Positions 36,793 to 46,991 of a stretch of DNA of 64,000 nucleotides are shown in pieces. A program made the position numbers and the translations under genes. The stretch is from the NCBI GenBank assembly GCA_958296045.1, contig CATQHT010000001.1:558001-622000 (forward strand). Reading direction: 5' to 3'. Every line of letters begins with the position of its first letter. The first letter of the stretch is position 1. Under the pieces are notes generated by a model, which was not told the origin of the DNA, made no database searches, and saw nothing but the letters and a program-made list of their open reading frames with translations. This DNA comes from Rhodothermales bacterium. GTDB lineage: Bacteria > Bacteroidota > Rhodothermia > Rhodothermales > Bin80.

Positions 36793-37881
36793 CTAGATAG
36801 CATGTGCAGGATGCCTGCCGAAGGCAACCTCACAGATGGCTTCGCCCACGGTGGTTGTGGAGGCTGTGCCTCCTAGGTCAGGCGTTACGATTCCCTGATC
36901 AAGCGTCAGATTCACCGCGCGCCGCACTTGTCGGGCGGCCGCCTCTTCGCTCAACGTTTCCAGCATCATTGCAGCGCTCAGTATGGCGCCGATGGGGTTG
37001 GCCCGTCCCTGCCCCACAATGTCGGGCGCGCTGCCGTGCACGGGCTCAAACAGTCCTACCGTCGCACCCACGCTGGCCGACGGCAACAGGCCCAGAGAGC
37101 CAGGCAAAGTCGCGGCGAGGTCCGAGAGGATGTCGCCGAACAGGTTGCCGGTAAGGATCACGTCAAACGCTCTTGGGTGCAGTACGAGCTGCATGGCGGC
37201 ATTGTCGACATAGAGGTGGCTGAGCGTCACGTCTGGAAATTCCTCGGCATGCACCTCACCGACGACGGTGCGCCAGAGTTGTGAGCATTCCAGCACATTC
37301 GCTTTGTCCACCGAGGTGACGTGGCCACTTCGCCGGCGAGCCCACGTAAATGCGACGCGCGCGATGCGCGCCACCTCCTCTTCGGTATACACCATCGTGT
37401 TCAGGCCCAGGCGCTTTGTGCCCTGGAGCCTTAGCGCACGTGGCGCGCCAAAGTATATGCCTCCGGTAAGCTCGCGCACGATAAGGATGTCGGCGCCGGC
37501 TACCCGGTCCTGGCCTAGAGGCGAGCGTGCGGCCAATGCGCTGTGCACGTACACGGGCCTGAGGTTGGCATAGACGCCGAGCAGCTTTCGGAGGCCAAGC
37601 AGCGCGGCTTCGCAGCGCAGGTCTCCGGTGTTGCTATCCCATTTGGGTCCGCCGATGGCGCCCAACAGCACTGCGTCTGCAGCCTGACATGCCTGCCGGG
37701 TCGCTTCGGGCAGCGGCACTCCATACCGGTCCAGCGCGTTGCCGCCCACTGCATAGGATGAGAGGTTCAGCTCACATTCGCGCCAGCGGGCCGCAGCGCG
37801 CAGCACGCGTAGCGCCTCCCGTGTCACCTCTGGACCGATCCCGTCGCCCGGAAGTACCGCCACATTCAGCGTCTGGCTCAT
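36793..37881 (-). CDS. leuB: 3-isopropylmalate dehydrogenase
   Basis: 362-residue NAD-dependent oxidative decarboxylase: VAVLPGDGIGPEVTREALRV, LLGAIGGPKWD, ADILIVRELTGGIYFG, TSVDKANVLECSQLWR, NLFGDILSDLAATLPGSLGL and VHGSAPDIVGQGRANPIGAIL. Placed ahead of leuA in this operon; also expected to act on the methylmalate intermediate of the citramalate route. The gap to ilvC is 22 bases. Confidence 0.95.
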   Translation of the reverse strand: MSQTLNVAVLPGDGIGPEVTREALRVLRAAARWRECELNLSSYAVGGNALDRYGVPLPEATRQACQAADAVLLGAIGGPKWDSNTGDLRCEAALLGLRKLLGVYANLRPVYVHSALAARSPLGQDRVAGADILIVRELTGGIYFGAPRALRLQGTKRLGLNTMVYTEEEVARIARVAFTWARRRSGHVTSVDKANVLECSQLWRTVVGEVHAEEFPDVTLSHLYVDNAAMQLVLHPRAFDVILTGNLFGDILSDLAATLPGSLGLLPSASVGATVGLFEPVHGSAPDIVGQGRANPIGAILSAAMMLETLSEEAAARQVRRAVNLTLDQGIVTPDLGGTASTTTVGEAICEVAFGRHPAHAI

Positions 37882-37903
37882 GGCATTTGTGCGCGCACCC
37901 GAG

Positions 37904-38893
37904 CTACCCTCTGGCTTGGAGCCAGCTCATCATTTGGCGCAGGCGCCGGCCCACAGCCTCAATTGGATGGGATGCGTTCGCAGCGCGCTGCGCCATAAAG
38001 CGCGCCCCCCCAGACTCGGACTCTGCGATCCACTCCTTAAAAAAGACTCCCGACTGGATCTCTTCAAGCACCGTCTTCATGCGTTCCTTGACCGACGCAT
38101 CAATCACGCGAGGTCCTCGAGAATAGTTTCCGTATTCGGCGGTGTCGCTAATGGAATAGTTCATGTATTCCAATCCCCCCTCATAGTAGAGGTCTACAAT
38201 GAGCTTGAGTTCATGTAATACCTCAAAGTAGGCCAGCTCCTGCGGGTACCCGGCTTCGATCAGTGTCTCAAATCCGGCCTGGATGAGTGCCTGGGATCCG
38301 CCGCACAGCACGGCCTGTTCGCCGAAGAGGTCTGTCTCTGTTTCGTCTTTGAACGTGGTTTCCAGGACGCCAGCGCGCGTTCCGCCGATGGCATCCGCGT
38401 AGCTGACGGCCAGCTCCAGGGCCTGCCCCGAATTGTCCTGAGCGACGGCCACCAGACAGGGCGTGCCCTTCCCTTCTTTATAGGTCCGGCGCACCAGGTG
38501 CCCAGGCGATTTGGGAGCGACCATAAAGACGTCCACAGCCGCCGCCGGCTTGATCTGCCCGTAGTGGATGTTGAATCCGTGCCCGAACGCCAGCGCGTTG
38601 CCTGGGTGGACATGCGGGGCGATGGAAGCCTCATAGACCGCCTTCTGGTGCTGGTCTGGGATGAGGATCATGATGACGTCGCCCCATTCGGAGGCATCTT
38701 CGACGCTCATCACCGGGAGGGAGCGGGCTTGGGCCGCTGCCGCGGACGACGATCCTTCCCGCAGGCCCACGGCCACGGAAACGCCGCTGTCTGCCAAGTT
38801 GAGTGCATGCGCATGTCCCTGGTTGCCATATCCGATGATGGCCACCTTCCGGGTGCGGATCACCCTCTGGTCTGCGCTGTAGTGAATCTTCAT
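37904..38893 (-). CDS. ilvC: Ketol-acid reductoisomerase, class I
   Basis: 329 residues. Rossmann motif [33 protein letters not shown] is the cofactor-specificity loop. [19 protein letters not shown] and [17 protein letters not shown] contain the Mg-binding Asp and Glu; [14 protein letters not shown] is in the knotted C-terminal domain. Converts acetolactate and acetohydroxybutyrate to dihydroxy acids for valine and isoleucine. Fifteen bases after ilvN. Confidence 0.96.
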   Translation of the reverse strand: MKIHYSADQRVIRTRKVAIIGYGNQGHAHALNLADSGVSVAVGLREGSSSAAAAQARSLPVMSVEDASEWGDVIMILIPDQHQKAVYEASIAPHVHPGNALAFGHGFNIHYGQIKPAAAVDVFMVAPKSPGHLVRRTYKEGKGTPCLVAVAQDNSGQALELAVSYADAIGGTRAGVLETTFKDETETDLFGEQAVLCGGSQALIQAGFETLIEAGYPQELAYFEVLHELKLIVDLYYEGGLEYMNYSISDTAEYGNYSRGPRVIDASVKERMKTVLEEIQSGVFFKEWIAESESGGARFMAQRAANASHPIEAVGRRLRQMMSWLQARG

Positions 38894-38908
38894 AAGTGGT
38901 GTCTGATG

Positions 38909-39514
38909 CTACGAAGGAATCTGGTGACGCTGCATGGCGACGCGTCCGCTGCGAGCGACTTCTAGGATGTTGTGGTTACGCATCATGTCGATGAAGGCAT
39001 CGATCTTGGGTGTGGGCCCGGTAAGCTCGAAGGTGAATGTCCTCGGTGTGATGTCGACCACCTTGCCGCGAAACACCGTGTTAACATCCATAATTTCGGC
39101 GCGGGACCGCGCATCGTAGCGTACCTTGATGAGGCAGAGCTCGCGCTCCACATAGTTGGTTTCGGTCAGGTCACTCACCTCGATGGTGTCCACTAGGCGG
39201 CTGAGTTGCCGGAGGATCTGAGCGATGATGCGCTCATTGCCTGTGGTCACCACATGCATTCGGCTGATGGTCTCGTCAGCGGTAGGTCCCACCGTGATGC
39301 TGTCAACGTTGAAGCCGCGTGCGGCAAACATGTTGACCACCCGGATCAGCGAGCCGATGGAGTTCTCCACCAGCACCATGATGGTATGCTGGCGTATGAG
39401 CTCGCCCTCATTGGGCTCGATGGGTTCACCAGCCGCTTTCTTGCGCTTGATCTGCTGGGGCGTAAGAACCAGGGATGCACTCATAACAATGACAGGATTC
39501 GCTGGATGGCTCAA
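38909..39514 (-). CDS. ilvN: Acetolactate synthase regulatory subunit
   Basis: 201 residues if started at ATG 39514, which overlaps the ilvB stop (ATGA); an internal ATG at 39484 is possible. After a charged N-terminal extension (QQIKRKKAAGEPIEPNEGEL) comes the ACT domain: HTIMVLVENSIGSLIRVVNM and FAARGFNVDSITVGPT, then the second ACT-like domain with VERELCLIKVRYD. Confers valine-sensitive regulation on IlvB. Confidence 0.93.
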   Translation of the reverse strand: MSHPANPVIVMSASLVLTPQQIKRKKAAGEPIEPNEGELIRQHTIMVLVENSIGSLIRVVNMFAARGFNVDSITVGPTADETISRMHVVTTGNERIIAQILRQLSRLVDTIEVSDLTETNYVERELCLIKVRYDARSRAEIMDVNTVFRGKVVDITPRTFTFELTGPTPKIDAFIDMMRNHNILEVARSGRVAMQRHQIPS

Positions 39515-41313
39515 ACAAAGGAGTTGGGCACGATGCGCTGGGTGATCATGTCGCCGGTGGCGGCCCCGGCGGGCACCATCGGAAACACCATCTCCTCTTT
39601 GGCCACTTGAAACTCCATCAGCACAGGCCTATCGTGCACGGTCCATGCTTCATCGATGATGTCGATGGCCTGTTGGTTTGTTTTGGCGCATAGTCCCACG
39701 CAGTGGTGGGCTTCGGCCAGTTTCACGAAGTCGGGATTGGTGTCCGAGAGGTCGGTATGGCTGTAGCGTTCCGCATGAAAGAGCTCCTGCCACTGGCGCA
39801 CCATGCCAAGGAAGCGGTTGTTGATGACCGCCAATTTGATGGGCAGTTTGTGCGCTGCGGCCACGCTCATCTCTTGGGCGTTCATCACAAAGCCGCCATC
39901 GCCGCTGATACATACGACGGGCATGTCGCTGCCCATTTCACGCAGCCCGAAGGCGGCGCCCATTGATGCTGGCATACCGAAACCCATCGTTCCCAGACCG
40001 CCGGACGTGATATGTGTGCGCGGGTGCAGGAACCGAAAGTACTGGGCGGTCCACATCTGGTGCTGCCCCACGTCGGTAAGCACGACGGCGTTGCCGCGTG
40101 TCTTGTCGCGCAGCATCTCGATTACGCCCTGTGCGCGCAGCTTTTCGTCTTGCTCGTACTCTAGCGGACATTCCTGGCGCCACTCTTCGATCTGTGCCAG
40201 CCATGCATCCGTGTCTTTCCTTTTGAGCAGCGGGTCCAGCTGCTTGAGCACTAGGTGGGCATCACCCAGGATGGCGCAATCGGCAAAAACGTTCTTGGAG
40301 ATACAAGACTGGTCGATCTCGATATGAACGATGTTGGCGTGTGGTGCCCACGAATCCAGTTTGCCGGTGACGCGGTCGTCAAAGCGCGCGCCGACTGCGA
40401 CGATGAGGTCACTGTGCTGCACCGCCTGGTTGGCCCACCAAGTGCCGTGCATGCCCAGCATCCGCAAGGATAGCGGGTCTTCTTCGGGAAACGCACCCAG
40501 CCCATGAAGCGTAGTGGTGACAGGGATGCGTGTACGTTGCGCTATTGAGCGCAGCAAGGCGGTTGCATCGCAGCTGATGGCGCCACCGCCGACATAGAGT
40601 AGCGGGCGCTCTGATGCCATTATCATGCGGGCAGCCCGCTGAATCTTGTCTGGGCGTCCTGTGCCCGGCACCGTGTAGCCGCGAATGTCGACCGATGTGG
40701 GGTAGTGAAATGGCGCCTTGGCCAGCAGCACATCCTTCGGCAGGTCCACTAGCACCGGTCCCGGCCTGCCTGTCCGTGCTATGTGGTAGGCTTCTTTTAC
40801 CGTCCGTGCGAGATCCTTGACGTCTCGTACGAGGTAGCTGTGTTTGGTGATCGAGCGTGTGATGCCGACGGCGTCACATTCCTGAAATGCGTCGTTACCT
40901 ATCAGGCCGGTGGGTACCTGTCCGGTAAACACCACGATCGGTACCGAATCCATGTACGCATCCGCGATACCGGTGACAGTGTTGGTCGCACCGGGACCAC
41001 TGGTGACTAGTACGGTGCCGACCTTGCCGGTAGCTTTGGCGTAGCCTTCGGCGGCATGGGTGCCGCCCTGCTCATGGCGCACCAGGATATGCTGGAAGTC
41101 GGGGGTGGTGCGCGCCATCTCGTCGTAGATTTTGATGACGGCGCCGCCTGGATGTCCGAAGATTATTTTGACCCCTTCGGCTTGCAGTGAGCGCAGGAGG
41201 ATTTCCGCCCCTGAGAGGTGTTGCTGTGCCGTGAAGACTTCGGGACCCGGTTCTGGGATGGCATCTCCAGAGGGCACGACCGGATGAATCTTGGTGTGGG
41301 AATCGTATCGCAT
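39511..41313 (-). CDS. ilvB: Acetolactate synthase catalytic subunit
   Basis: 600-residue thiamin-diphosphate enzyme: GAEILLRSLQAEGVKIIFG, catalytic Glu in LVRHEQGGTHAAEGYAKATG, VTSGPGATNTVTGIADAYMD, the TPP/Mg motif GDGGFVMNAQEMSVAAAHKL followed by NNRFLGMVRQWQ. A roughly 25-residue N-terminal extension precedes the core. First gene of the eight-gene minus-strand operon ilvB-ilvN-ilvC-leuB-leuA-leuC-leuD-cimA, whose gaps are 31 bases or less with three ATGA overlaps. No ilvD or ilvA is adjacent. Confidence 0.96.
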   Translation of the reverse strand: MRYDSHTKIHPVVPSGDAIPEPGPEVFTAQQHLSGAEILLRSLQAEGVKIIFGHPGGAVIKIYDEMARTTPDFQHILVRHEQGGTHAAEGYAKATGKVGTVLVTSGPGATNTVTGIADAYMDSVPIVVFTGQVPTGLIGNDAFQECDAVGITRSITKHSYLVRDVKDLARTVKEAYHIARTGRPGPVLVDLPKDVLLAKAPFHYPTSVDIRGYTVPGTGRPDKIQRAARMIMASERPLLYVGGGAISCDATALLRSIAQRTRIPVTTTLHGLGAFPEEDPLSLRMLGMHGTWWANQAVQHSDLIVAVGARFDDRVTGKLDSWAPHANIVHIEIDQSCISKNVFADCAILGDAHLVLKQLDPLLKRKDTDAWLAQIEEWRQECPLEYEQDEKLRAQGVIEMLRDKTRGNAVVLTDVGQHQMWTAQYFRFLHPRTHITSGGLGTMGFGMPASMGAAFGLREMGSDMPVVCISGDGGFVMNAQEMSVAAAHKLPIKLAVINNRFLGMVRQWQELFHAERYSHTDLSDTNPDFVKLAEAHHCVGLCAKTNQQAIDIIDEAWTVHDRPVLMEFQVAKEEMVFPMVPAGAATGDMITQRIVPNSFV

Positions 41314-42149
41314 ATGCGGTAGGATTTCGGGGGCAACGGTTAGTGACGATGCCGGATCACGGTGTTATCCAGGTGTCTGGGCACAGATGGTGGTCACATG
41401 GATCGGCGTTCAGAACGGCATCAGCAGGAGGCATGGCCAACCCCATGCTTCGCCTGGCATTCTCGTGGCGCGTCAGGATTGACCGGAGGCGGTTATCCGG
41501 CAAATAGGAGAGGTCGGTTGACGCAGCGTGCTGACCGGGCCGACGCCCGCAGGCGGGCGGTGTTGGGAATCATTGCGGCCAGAGCTTGCTGATGCATGCC
41601 AAGAGGTTCAACGCACAAACTAACGAAAGTCCACGCTGGCAGTGAAGACGCACATACAAAGCTCAACGCATTTTTCAAGAAGAGGTTCTGACAGCCCCTG
41701 ATAGCGTCCTCATGTTGCGAGGTGGAGGCACCTGCGGAAGTGGGTCAAAATCAGTGGGAAGAGGGCTCGAAGGGGATTCTGGGGTTTGGTAGTCGGGTCC
41801 TGGCATCCATAAGCGCCTTTTGGAGCTTGGACAGGTGTTGGTGGTTGGGGATCGTCTTCAGTTTGGGTTGCGCAAACTTGAGAGCCAGCGTCATCCAGCG
41901 GTGGACCTGTGCCGAGTTTTCCAACCGCAGACATTGTGCGTCAATCTGCCGACCCGGTTACTCGCTACGCCTCCCGATTCACCCGTCTCCATTTCGCCTT
42001 GACCGCTTCCACCAAGTGCCGATCATCCAGCTCGTGTGCCCAGATCAAGACCCCGGTCACGGATGACTCGGTTGCCTTCTGAGCCCCACTTTTCCCTGAA
42101 ATGGGCCCCTATCTCTTTATGCCAGAATAAGGTGTAAGCAATTGAATGC
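41314..42149. other. Upstream region of ilvB and decayed coding remnant
   Basis: The 380 bases before ilvB should hold its promoter. A palindrome CGCCCGCAGGCGGGCG is present at about 41547-41562 without an adjoining T-run. No leader peptide rich in Leu, Ile or Val is convincing. From about 42060 down to 41740 on the minus strand there are disconnected protein-like stretches in different frames (LIWAHELDDRHLVEAVKAKW; LRLENSAQVHRWMTLALKFA), which look like a frameshifted, decayed gene of unknown identity. Confidence 0.4.
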
Positions 42150-43299
42150 TCACTTGATCCGAACGAAGCTCCCCGGGCGTATCATGGTTCCCGCCTGCCC
42201 ATCTAGCCGTAGCCGGTACAGGTACATGCCCGAGGGGATAGCAGCAGCAGCCCTTACGTCTATGCCTCGCTTCCATCCTGCAGACATATCTCGCGGTGGA
42301 ATGAAGAGCACGCGCCGTCCCAGCACATCCAACACCTCGACGCTCACGCTGGCGTGCCACGGAAGGTCGAAGACGATCCTGGTAGACTGCTGAAACGGAT
42401 TGGGGAAGCTGCCTTGCAAGGAGAAGATCGTCGGCAACTCCCCTTGCTCAGCATCTAAGCCAGACAATACCTCGATAGTAAACTGTAAGGAGTCTTTCTG
42501 AGCAATCGAATCCACTGCCGTATAGGTATACGTTGCCTGCGGCGTTGTTATGTCAGGCGTTCCGCTCAGCGTGCGCGTGTTGGCGTCGAAAGTAAGCCCA
42601 GAAGGAGGATCAGGGCTTAAAGCGTAGTTATAGGGCGGCGCGCCGCCCTGCGCCTCAGGAAACACCAAGGGTGTGATCGCTTCGCTTCCTCTGTACGTCT
42701 GCGCTGGTATCGAGTCAGGCAACGTCATCTGCGACACTATCTCGACAGTGAATTGCAAGGAATCAGCAAAAGTTGCTGCATCTATCGCCGTGTAGGTGTA
42801 GGTTGCTGGCGCCGTGACTGTGGTTGGCGTTCCGCTCAGCGTCCGGTTGTTTGCGTTATATGTCAGCCCTGCGGGAAGGGCTGGCATCAGCGTGTAGTTG
42901 ATTGGGGGTACGGAGGAGAATGCTTCCGGGAATTCAATCGTTACGGCTTGGTCCACGACATAGGTCTGATCGGTAATGCCTTCTTCGAAGTGAAGCCCCT
43001 GACAATCAGGGCCTACAACCGTATTGATGATATCTAGCCAAGCTTGGAAAGCGGGGTCCAAGGGGGCACACAGGTTATCCCCAGCGCCTCCGAAGTACAA
43101 GAAATATAGCGGACCGACAGGCCATGGGACCAGCTGTGTTAAGCTCAATGGTAAGGAACCCGCAAGGGCATTATTATCCACGTACAGCCCCATAAGCTTG
43201 GTAAGATTACCGAACTCGTCGGGTAGGTTTCCGCTGAGGTCGTTGTCTCTCAGGCTCAGCCATTCCATATTTTCTAGATTTCCCAGCTCTGAGGGAATC

Positions 43300-44360
43300 G
43301 GGCCCGTAAGGGCATTGTACTCTAAATACAGCAGCTTTAATCTTGCAAGGTTTCCTAGCTCGGAAGGAATTGTTCCCGTAAGGGCGTTGGCAGACAGAAC
43401 CAGAGTATCCAGCCTTGCAAGGTTTCCCAGTGCAGGGGGAATCGCGCCCGTAAGGGCGTTGCCTACAATAACAAGCGAGTTTAGCTCTGAGAGGTTTCCC
43501 AGCGTGGACGGTATGGCACCCGTGAGGGCATTGTGGTCCAGGCGAAGTACTACAAGATTAGAAAGGCTGCCCAGCTCAGGGGGAATGGGACCCGTAAGAG
43601 CGTTGTTCCTTAACATGAGGCCCCTCAATTTCGACAGATTGCCAAACTCAACGGGAATGGGCCCCGTGAGGTTGTTTCTGCTCAAGCGCAGCCATTCCAG
43701 ATTCCCCAGGTTTCCCAACTCTGAGGGGATCGGGCCCGTAAGGGCATTGGACCCTAAGTAGAGGATTGTCAATTTTGGAAGATTGCCGAATTCGCTCGGA
43801 ATCGCTCCAGAGAGATCATTTCCGTCCATACTTAGCCATCTCAAGTTTGCAAGGTTTCCTAGCTCGGAAGGAATTGTGCCCGTAAGGGCGTTGGCATCCA
43901 GAATCAGAGTGTCCAGCCTTGCAAGGCTGCCCAGCTCAGGGGGAATCGCGCCCGTAAGGGCGTTGCCCCCAATAACAAGCGAGTATAGCTCTGAGAGGTT
44001 TCCCAGCGTGGACGGTATGGTACCCGTGAGGGCATTGTGGTCCAGGCGAAGTAGTGCAAGATTAGAAAGGCTGCCCAGCTCAGGGGGAATGGGACCCGTA
44101 AGGGCATTGTCCGTGAACATGAGGCCCCTCAACTTCGACAGATTGCCAAACTCAACGGGAATGGGCCCCGTGAGGTTGTTTCTGCTCAGGCGCAACCATC
44201 CCAGATTCCCCAGGTTTCCCAACTCTGAGGGGATCGGGCCCGAAAGGGCATTGGACCCTAAGTAGAGGATCGTCAATTTTGCAAGATTGCCCAACTCGCT
44301 CGGAATCGTTCCAGTGAGGTTATTTCCGTCCATACTTAGCCATTTCAGGTTTGCAAGGTT
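43300..44360 (-). repeat. 504-bp higher-order repeat inside the LRR gene
   Basis: Seven consecutive 24-residue LRRs (72 bp each) recur as a block: the unit at 43410 reappears at 43914, 504 bases away, with high nucleotide identity. The same block appears again in the N-terminal part (47400-48130). Seven-LRR blocks duplicated at DNA level imply recent expansion by unequal recombination or slippage, and make the gene prone to length variation. Confidence 0.8.
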
Positions 44361-44655
44361 TCCTGTAACCGTCCCGTAGACTACATTGAATGCAGGCCGT
44401 GTGGCCATCTTATGTTTTGATGGGGTTCTATGTGGTTATGCCGTAGCCTCTGCTCCAGGCAGGTTGGGAGCATCCTCAGTCGTGACCTGACGGCTTGGAT
44501 TTGCGATACCGAGCAGGTCTCTATGGGATTGCTTCAGGCATGTAGTGGTCGTCACCGGCGGGGAATAAGTGTCCCGTAGTGTACATATTACGCTGAGGGG
44601 CTTGAGTTGCCGATATTGTTACATCGGTCAGTGAGCAGCTTAACTGGGGGATGCA

Positions 44656-44969
44656 ATGGCATCGTTACGTCGTAGTTCGGAGGACATGTTTCCGCTGGTG
44701 GCGCGTTTTTTGGTGGTGCGCAGAGTCTGAAGGCGTTGTGCCTTGGGCACGGCTTGTCGGAGCGTGGTTTTTACTACTGGCGCAAGAAGTACGCGGCATC
44801 TGTGTCTCGGGCTTCGGGCGCCTTGGTGGAGGTATCGTTACTGGAGGTACATGAGCCGGCGTTGATAAAGGTCGAGTTTCCAGGCGGCGCGCGTCTGCGC
44901 GGGTACACGCCCGTATTGGCGGACTTTCTCGGATCGGCGTTACAGCGTGAGCGGAGCCAGTCATGTTAG
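44656..44969 (+). CDS. tnpA: IS66 TnpA accessory protein, probably expressed by -1 frameshifting
   Basis: The ATG 44656 frame (MASLRRSSEDMFPLVARFL) stops at 44728-44730. The rest of TnpA (GGAQSLKALCLGHGLSERGF, YYWRKKY, LIKVEFPGGARLRGY) is in the -1 frame. The frames meet exactly at T TTT TTG (44706-44712), a classical slippery heptamer in the correct phase. A -1 shift there gives a continuous protein of about 104 residues, normal for IS66 TnpA. Both element copies carry the same arrangement. TnpA is a small helper of unknown function. The 3' end overlaps tnpB by seven bases. Confidence 0.7.
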
Positions 44970-45301
44970 CATTGGGGCCGTCGCACGTGTTTCATTTTTA
45001 CCGGGAGCCTACGGACATGCGCAAGGGCTTTGACGGGTTGTGCGGTCTGGTGCGCTCGGGCATGAAGCGTGATCCTTTCTTGGGCGATGTGTTCGTTTTC
45101 ATCAACCGCCGTCGGACATATATCACATTTCTGGTTTGGGACCGCAGCGGCTGGGTTTTGTACTACAAGCGCCTCGAGTCGCGGACGTTTGAGCTTCTAG
45201 AGACCGCGACGCCTTTATGGACGGAGCTCATGATGCCCTTGGACGGGGTGCAGCTTTCGACGGTACGCTATCGACGCCGGTTTCGGGGTTCCGATTCATA
45301 A
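44963..45301 (+). CDS. tnpB: IS66 TnpB accessory protein
   Basis: 112 residues: HVFHFYREPTDMRKGFDGL, CGLVRSGMKRDPFLGDVFVF, INRRRTYITFLVWDRSGW and YYKRLESRTFELLE define the IS66 Orf2 (TnpB) family. Required for efficient IS66 transposition, mechanism unknown. Overlaps the tnpA end; the tnpC start follows 55 bases downstream. Confidence 0.95.
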   Translation: MLALGPSHVFHFYREPTDMRKGFDGLCGLVRSGMKRDPFLGDVFVFINRRRTYITFLVWDRSGWVLYYKRLESRTFELLETATPLWTELMMPLDGVQLSTVRYRRRFRGSDS

Positions 45302-45356
45302 GTATCTTCACATAAAATTCTCGAAACTACTTGCAAATGCCGTGAGTTAATAGGGC

Positions 45357-46991
45357 GTGCCAAGTATCCCTGCCCAGGAGCACCCCTGTCCGCGTTGCGC
45401 GAGGCTCGAGCCGGACCATTGCGCGGTGGTCGAGCGACTTCGTTCGGAGCGTGACCATTGGCGGCGCCTGCATAGCGAGGAGCGTACGCAACGGCGGCGG
45501 TTGGAGGCAACGCGCGCAGGTCTGGCCGAGGATATGGCCAAGCTCAATGACCAGCTCAGTGAGCTCTCCCAAAAGCTCTTCGGCAGCACAAGCGAGCGCT
45601 TAAAGGCGCCTGTGAGCGACGACATCCGCGTGACAGCGGATCAGAAGCCGCCACCGTCAGCGACCGCAGATACGTCGGCCTCGCGTCCGGGTGTACAGGG
45701 CACACCGACTAAGGACCATCGCGCGAACGCCAAACCCAAGACGCGGCGCCAAGGGCAGCGTAGCAAACTGCCAGACGACCTGCCAAGTGAAGAGATCTTT
45801 CTTAACCCCGAAGGGGACCTGGAAGGCTGGAAACTGATTCGAATTGAGAGTACCAAGGTGGTAGCGTGGGTGCCAGGGTACCTGAAGGAGATCCACTATA
45901 GGCGCCGCGTATTTGCGCATAGCACCGATCCTTCGAAGGGGCTGCGTATCGCTCCACTCCCTGCGCGCACTATTCCCAGCGGGCGAGTACATGAATCGTT
46001 GCTGGCGCACCTTGTTACGTCCAAAGTCGAGGATGGTCTACCGCTTTACCGCCTAGCCAAGATAATAGAGCGCGGCTCGGGCTATAAGATCCCATCGTCC
46101 ACCATGGGAAACTGGATGGATAAGGTAGGCTTTGACCTGGAACAGCTCGCGCTTGCCGTGGCCGATCAGGTACGCAAGAGCGGATACCTGCAGGTGGACG
46201 AGACCACGATCCGCGTGCAGGATCGCAAGAAGAAAGGGTCCACTCATCGCGGATACTTCTGGGTCTACCATTGCCCTAAACAGAAGCTGCTGGTCTACCA
46301 ATACGCACCCGGACGCGGAAGCAAGGTGCCACGAGGATTCCTGCATGGGTTCCAGGGCGTGCTGCATACCGACGGATATGTCGCCTACGAGACCTTCATT
46401 CGGGATGTCGGCATCATACTGGCCAACTGCTGGGCCCATACGCGACGCAAATTTTACCAAGCCCTCCGTACCGATCCCGACAGAGCTGCCTTCGTGCTGA
46501 AGCAAATAGGAAAGCTCTACCGGATAGAAGCGCAGCTGCGCGAGAACCATGCCTCTGCAGAACAACGACGCATCGCGCGGCAGCAAAAGGCCAAACCCGT
46601 ATTGCGCCACCTTAAATCGTGGCTCCAGCAGCAGAATACGCTCCCAAAGGGATTACTGGGCAAGGCCAAGCACTACACGCTGGCGCGGTGGGACCGGCTG
46701 TGCCGATACATCGACGACGGACGCCTGGAAATTGATACCAACGCCGTCGAAAGGGCCATGCGCACGGTTGCGATCGGCCGCAAAAACTACCTCTTCTGCG
46801 GATCCCACCACGCAGCCAAGCAGATGGCCACCTTCTACACGCTCCTGGCAACGTGCCGGTTGCATGGCGTTAATCCCGTAAAATGGCTCGAAGATGTGCT
46901 GCCACGCATTGCAGCGGGACATCCAGCCAAAAAGATCCACCTGCTACTACCTCACCAGTGGCAGCCACTCCATCCCCCGGCACCTCCATAG
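45357..46991 (+). CDS. tnpC: IS66 TnpC DDE transposase
   Basis: 544 residues from a GTG start at 45357; no in-frame ATG is available before the conserved region. N-terminal coiled coil (VVERLRSERDHWRRLHSEE through LNDQLSELSQKLFGSTSERL), then YRRRVFAHSTDPSKGLRIAP, a helix-turn-helix block, catalytic DDE core with YLQVDETTIRVQDRK, GVLHTDGYVAYE, NCWAHTRRKFYQAL and DGRLEIDTNAVERAMR. C-terminal HHAAKQMATFYTLLATCRLH. Apparently intact. Confidence 0.95.
   Translation: MPSIPAQEHPCPRCARLEPDHCAVVERLRSERDHWRRLHSEERTQRRRLEATRAGLAEDMAKLNDQLSELSQKLFGSTSERLKAPVSDDIRVTADQKPPPSATADTSASRPGVQGTPTKDHRANAKPKTRRQGQRSKLPDDLPSEEIFLNPEGDLEGWKLIRIESTKVVAWVPGYLKEIHYRRRVFAHSTDPSKGLRIAPLPARTIPSGRVHESLLAHLVTSKVEDGLPLYRLAKIIERGSGYKIPSSTMGNWMDKVGFDLEQLALAVADQVRKSGYLQVDETTIRVQDRKKKGSTHRGYFWVYHCPKQKLLVYQYAPGRGSKVPRGFLHGFQGVLHTDGYVAYETFIRDVGIILANCWAHTRRKFYQALRTDPDRAAFVLKQIGKLYRIEAQLRENHASAEQRRIARQQKAKPVLRHLKSWLQQQNTLPKGLLGKAKHYTLARWDRLCRYIDDGRLEIDTNAVERAMRTVAIGRKNYLFCGSHHAAKQMATFYTLLATCRLHGVNPVKWLEDVLPRIAAGHPAKKIHLLLPHQWQPLHPPAPP

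Noticed and set aside
41493-41678. 61-codon minus-strand frame upstream of ilvB as an attenuator leader peptide
   Set aside because: It lacks runs of Leu, Ile or Val codons and no competing terminator/antiterminator pair with a T-run was found; only an isolated GC palindrome is present.
43024-44265. Long plus-strand frames opposite the LRR gene (245 and 160 codons)
   Set aside because: They mirror the repeated LRR coding on the minus strand; the protein is a low-information repeat (RFPSSEGIGPVRAL) with no start signal.
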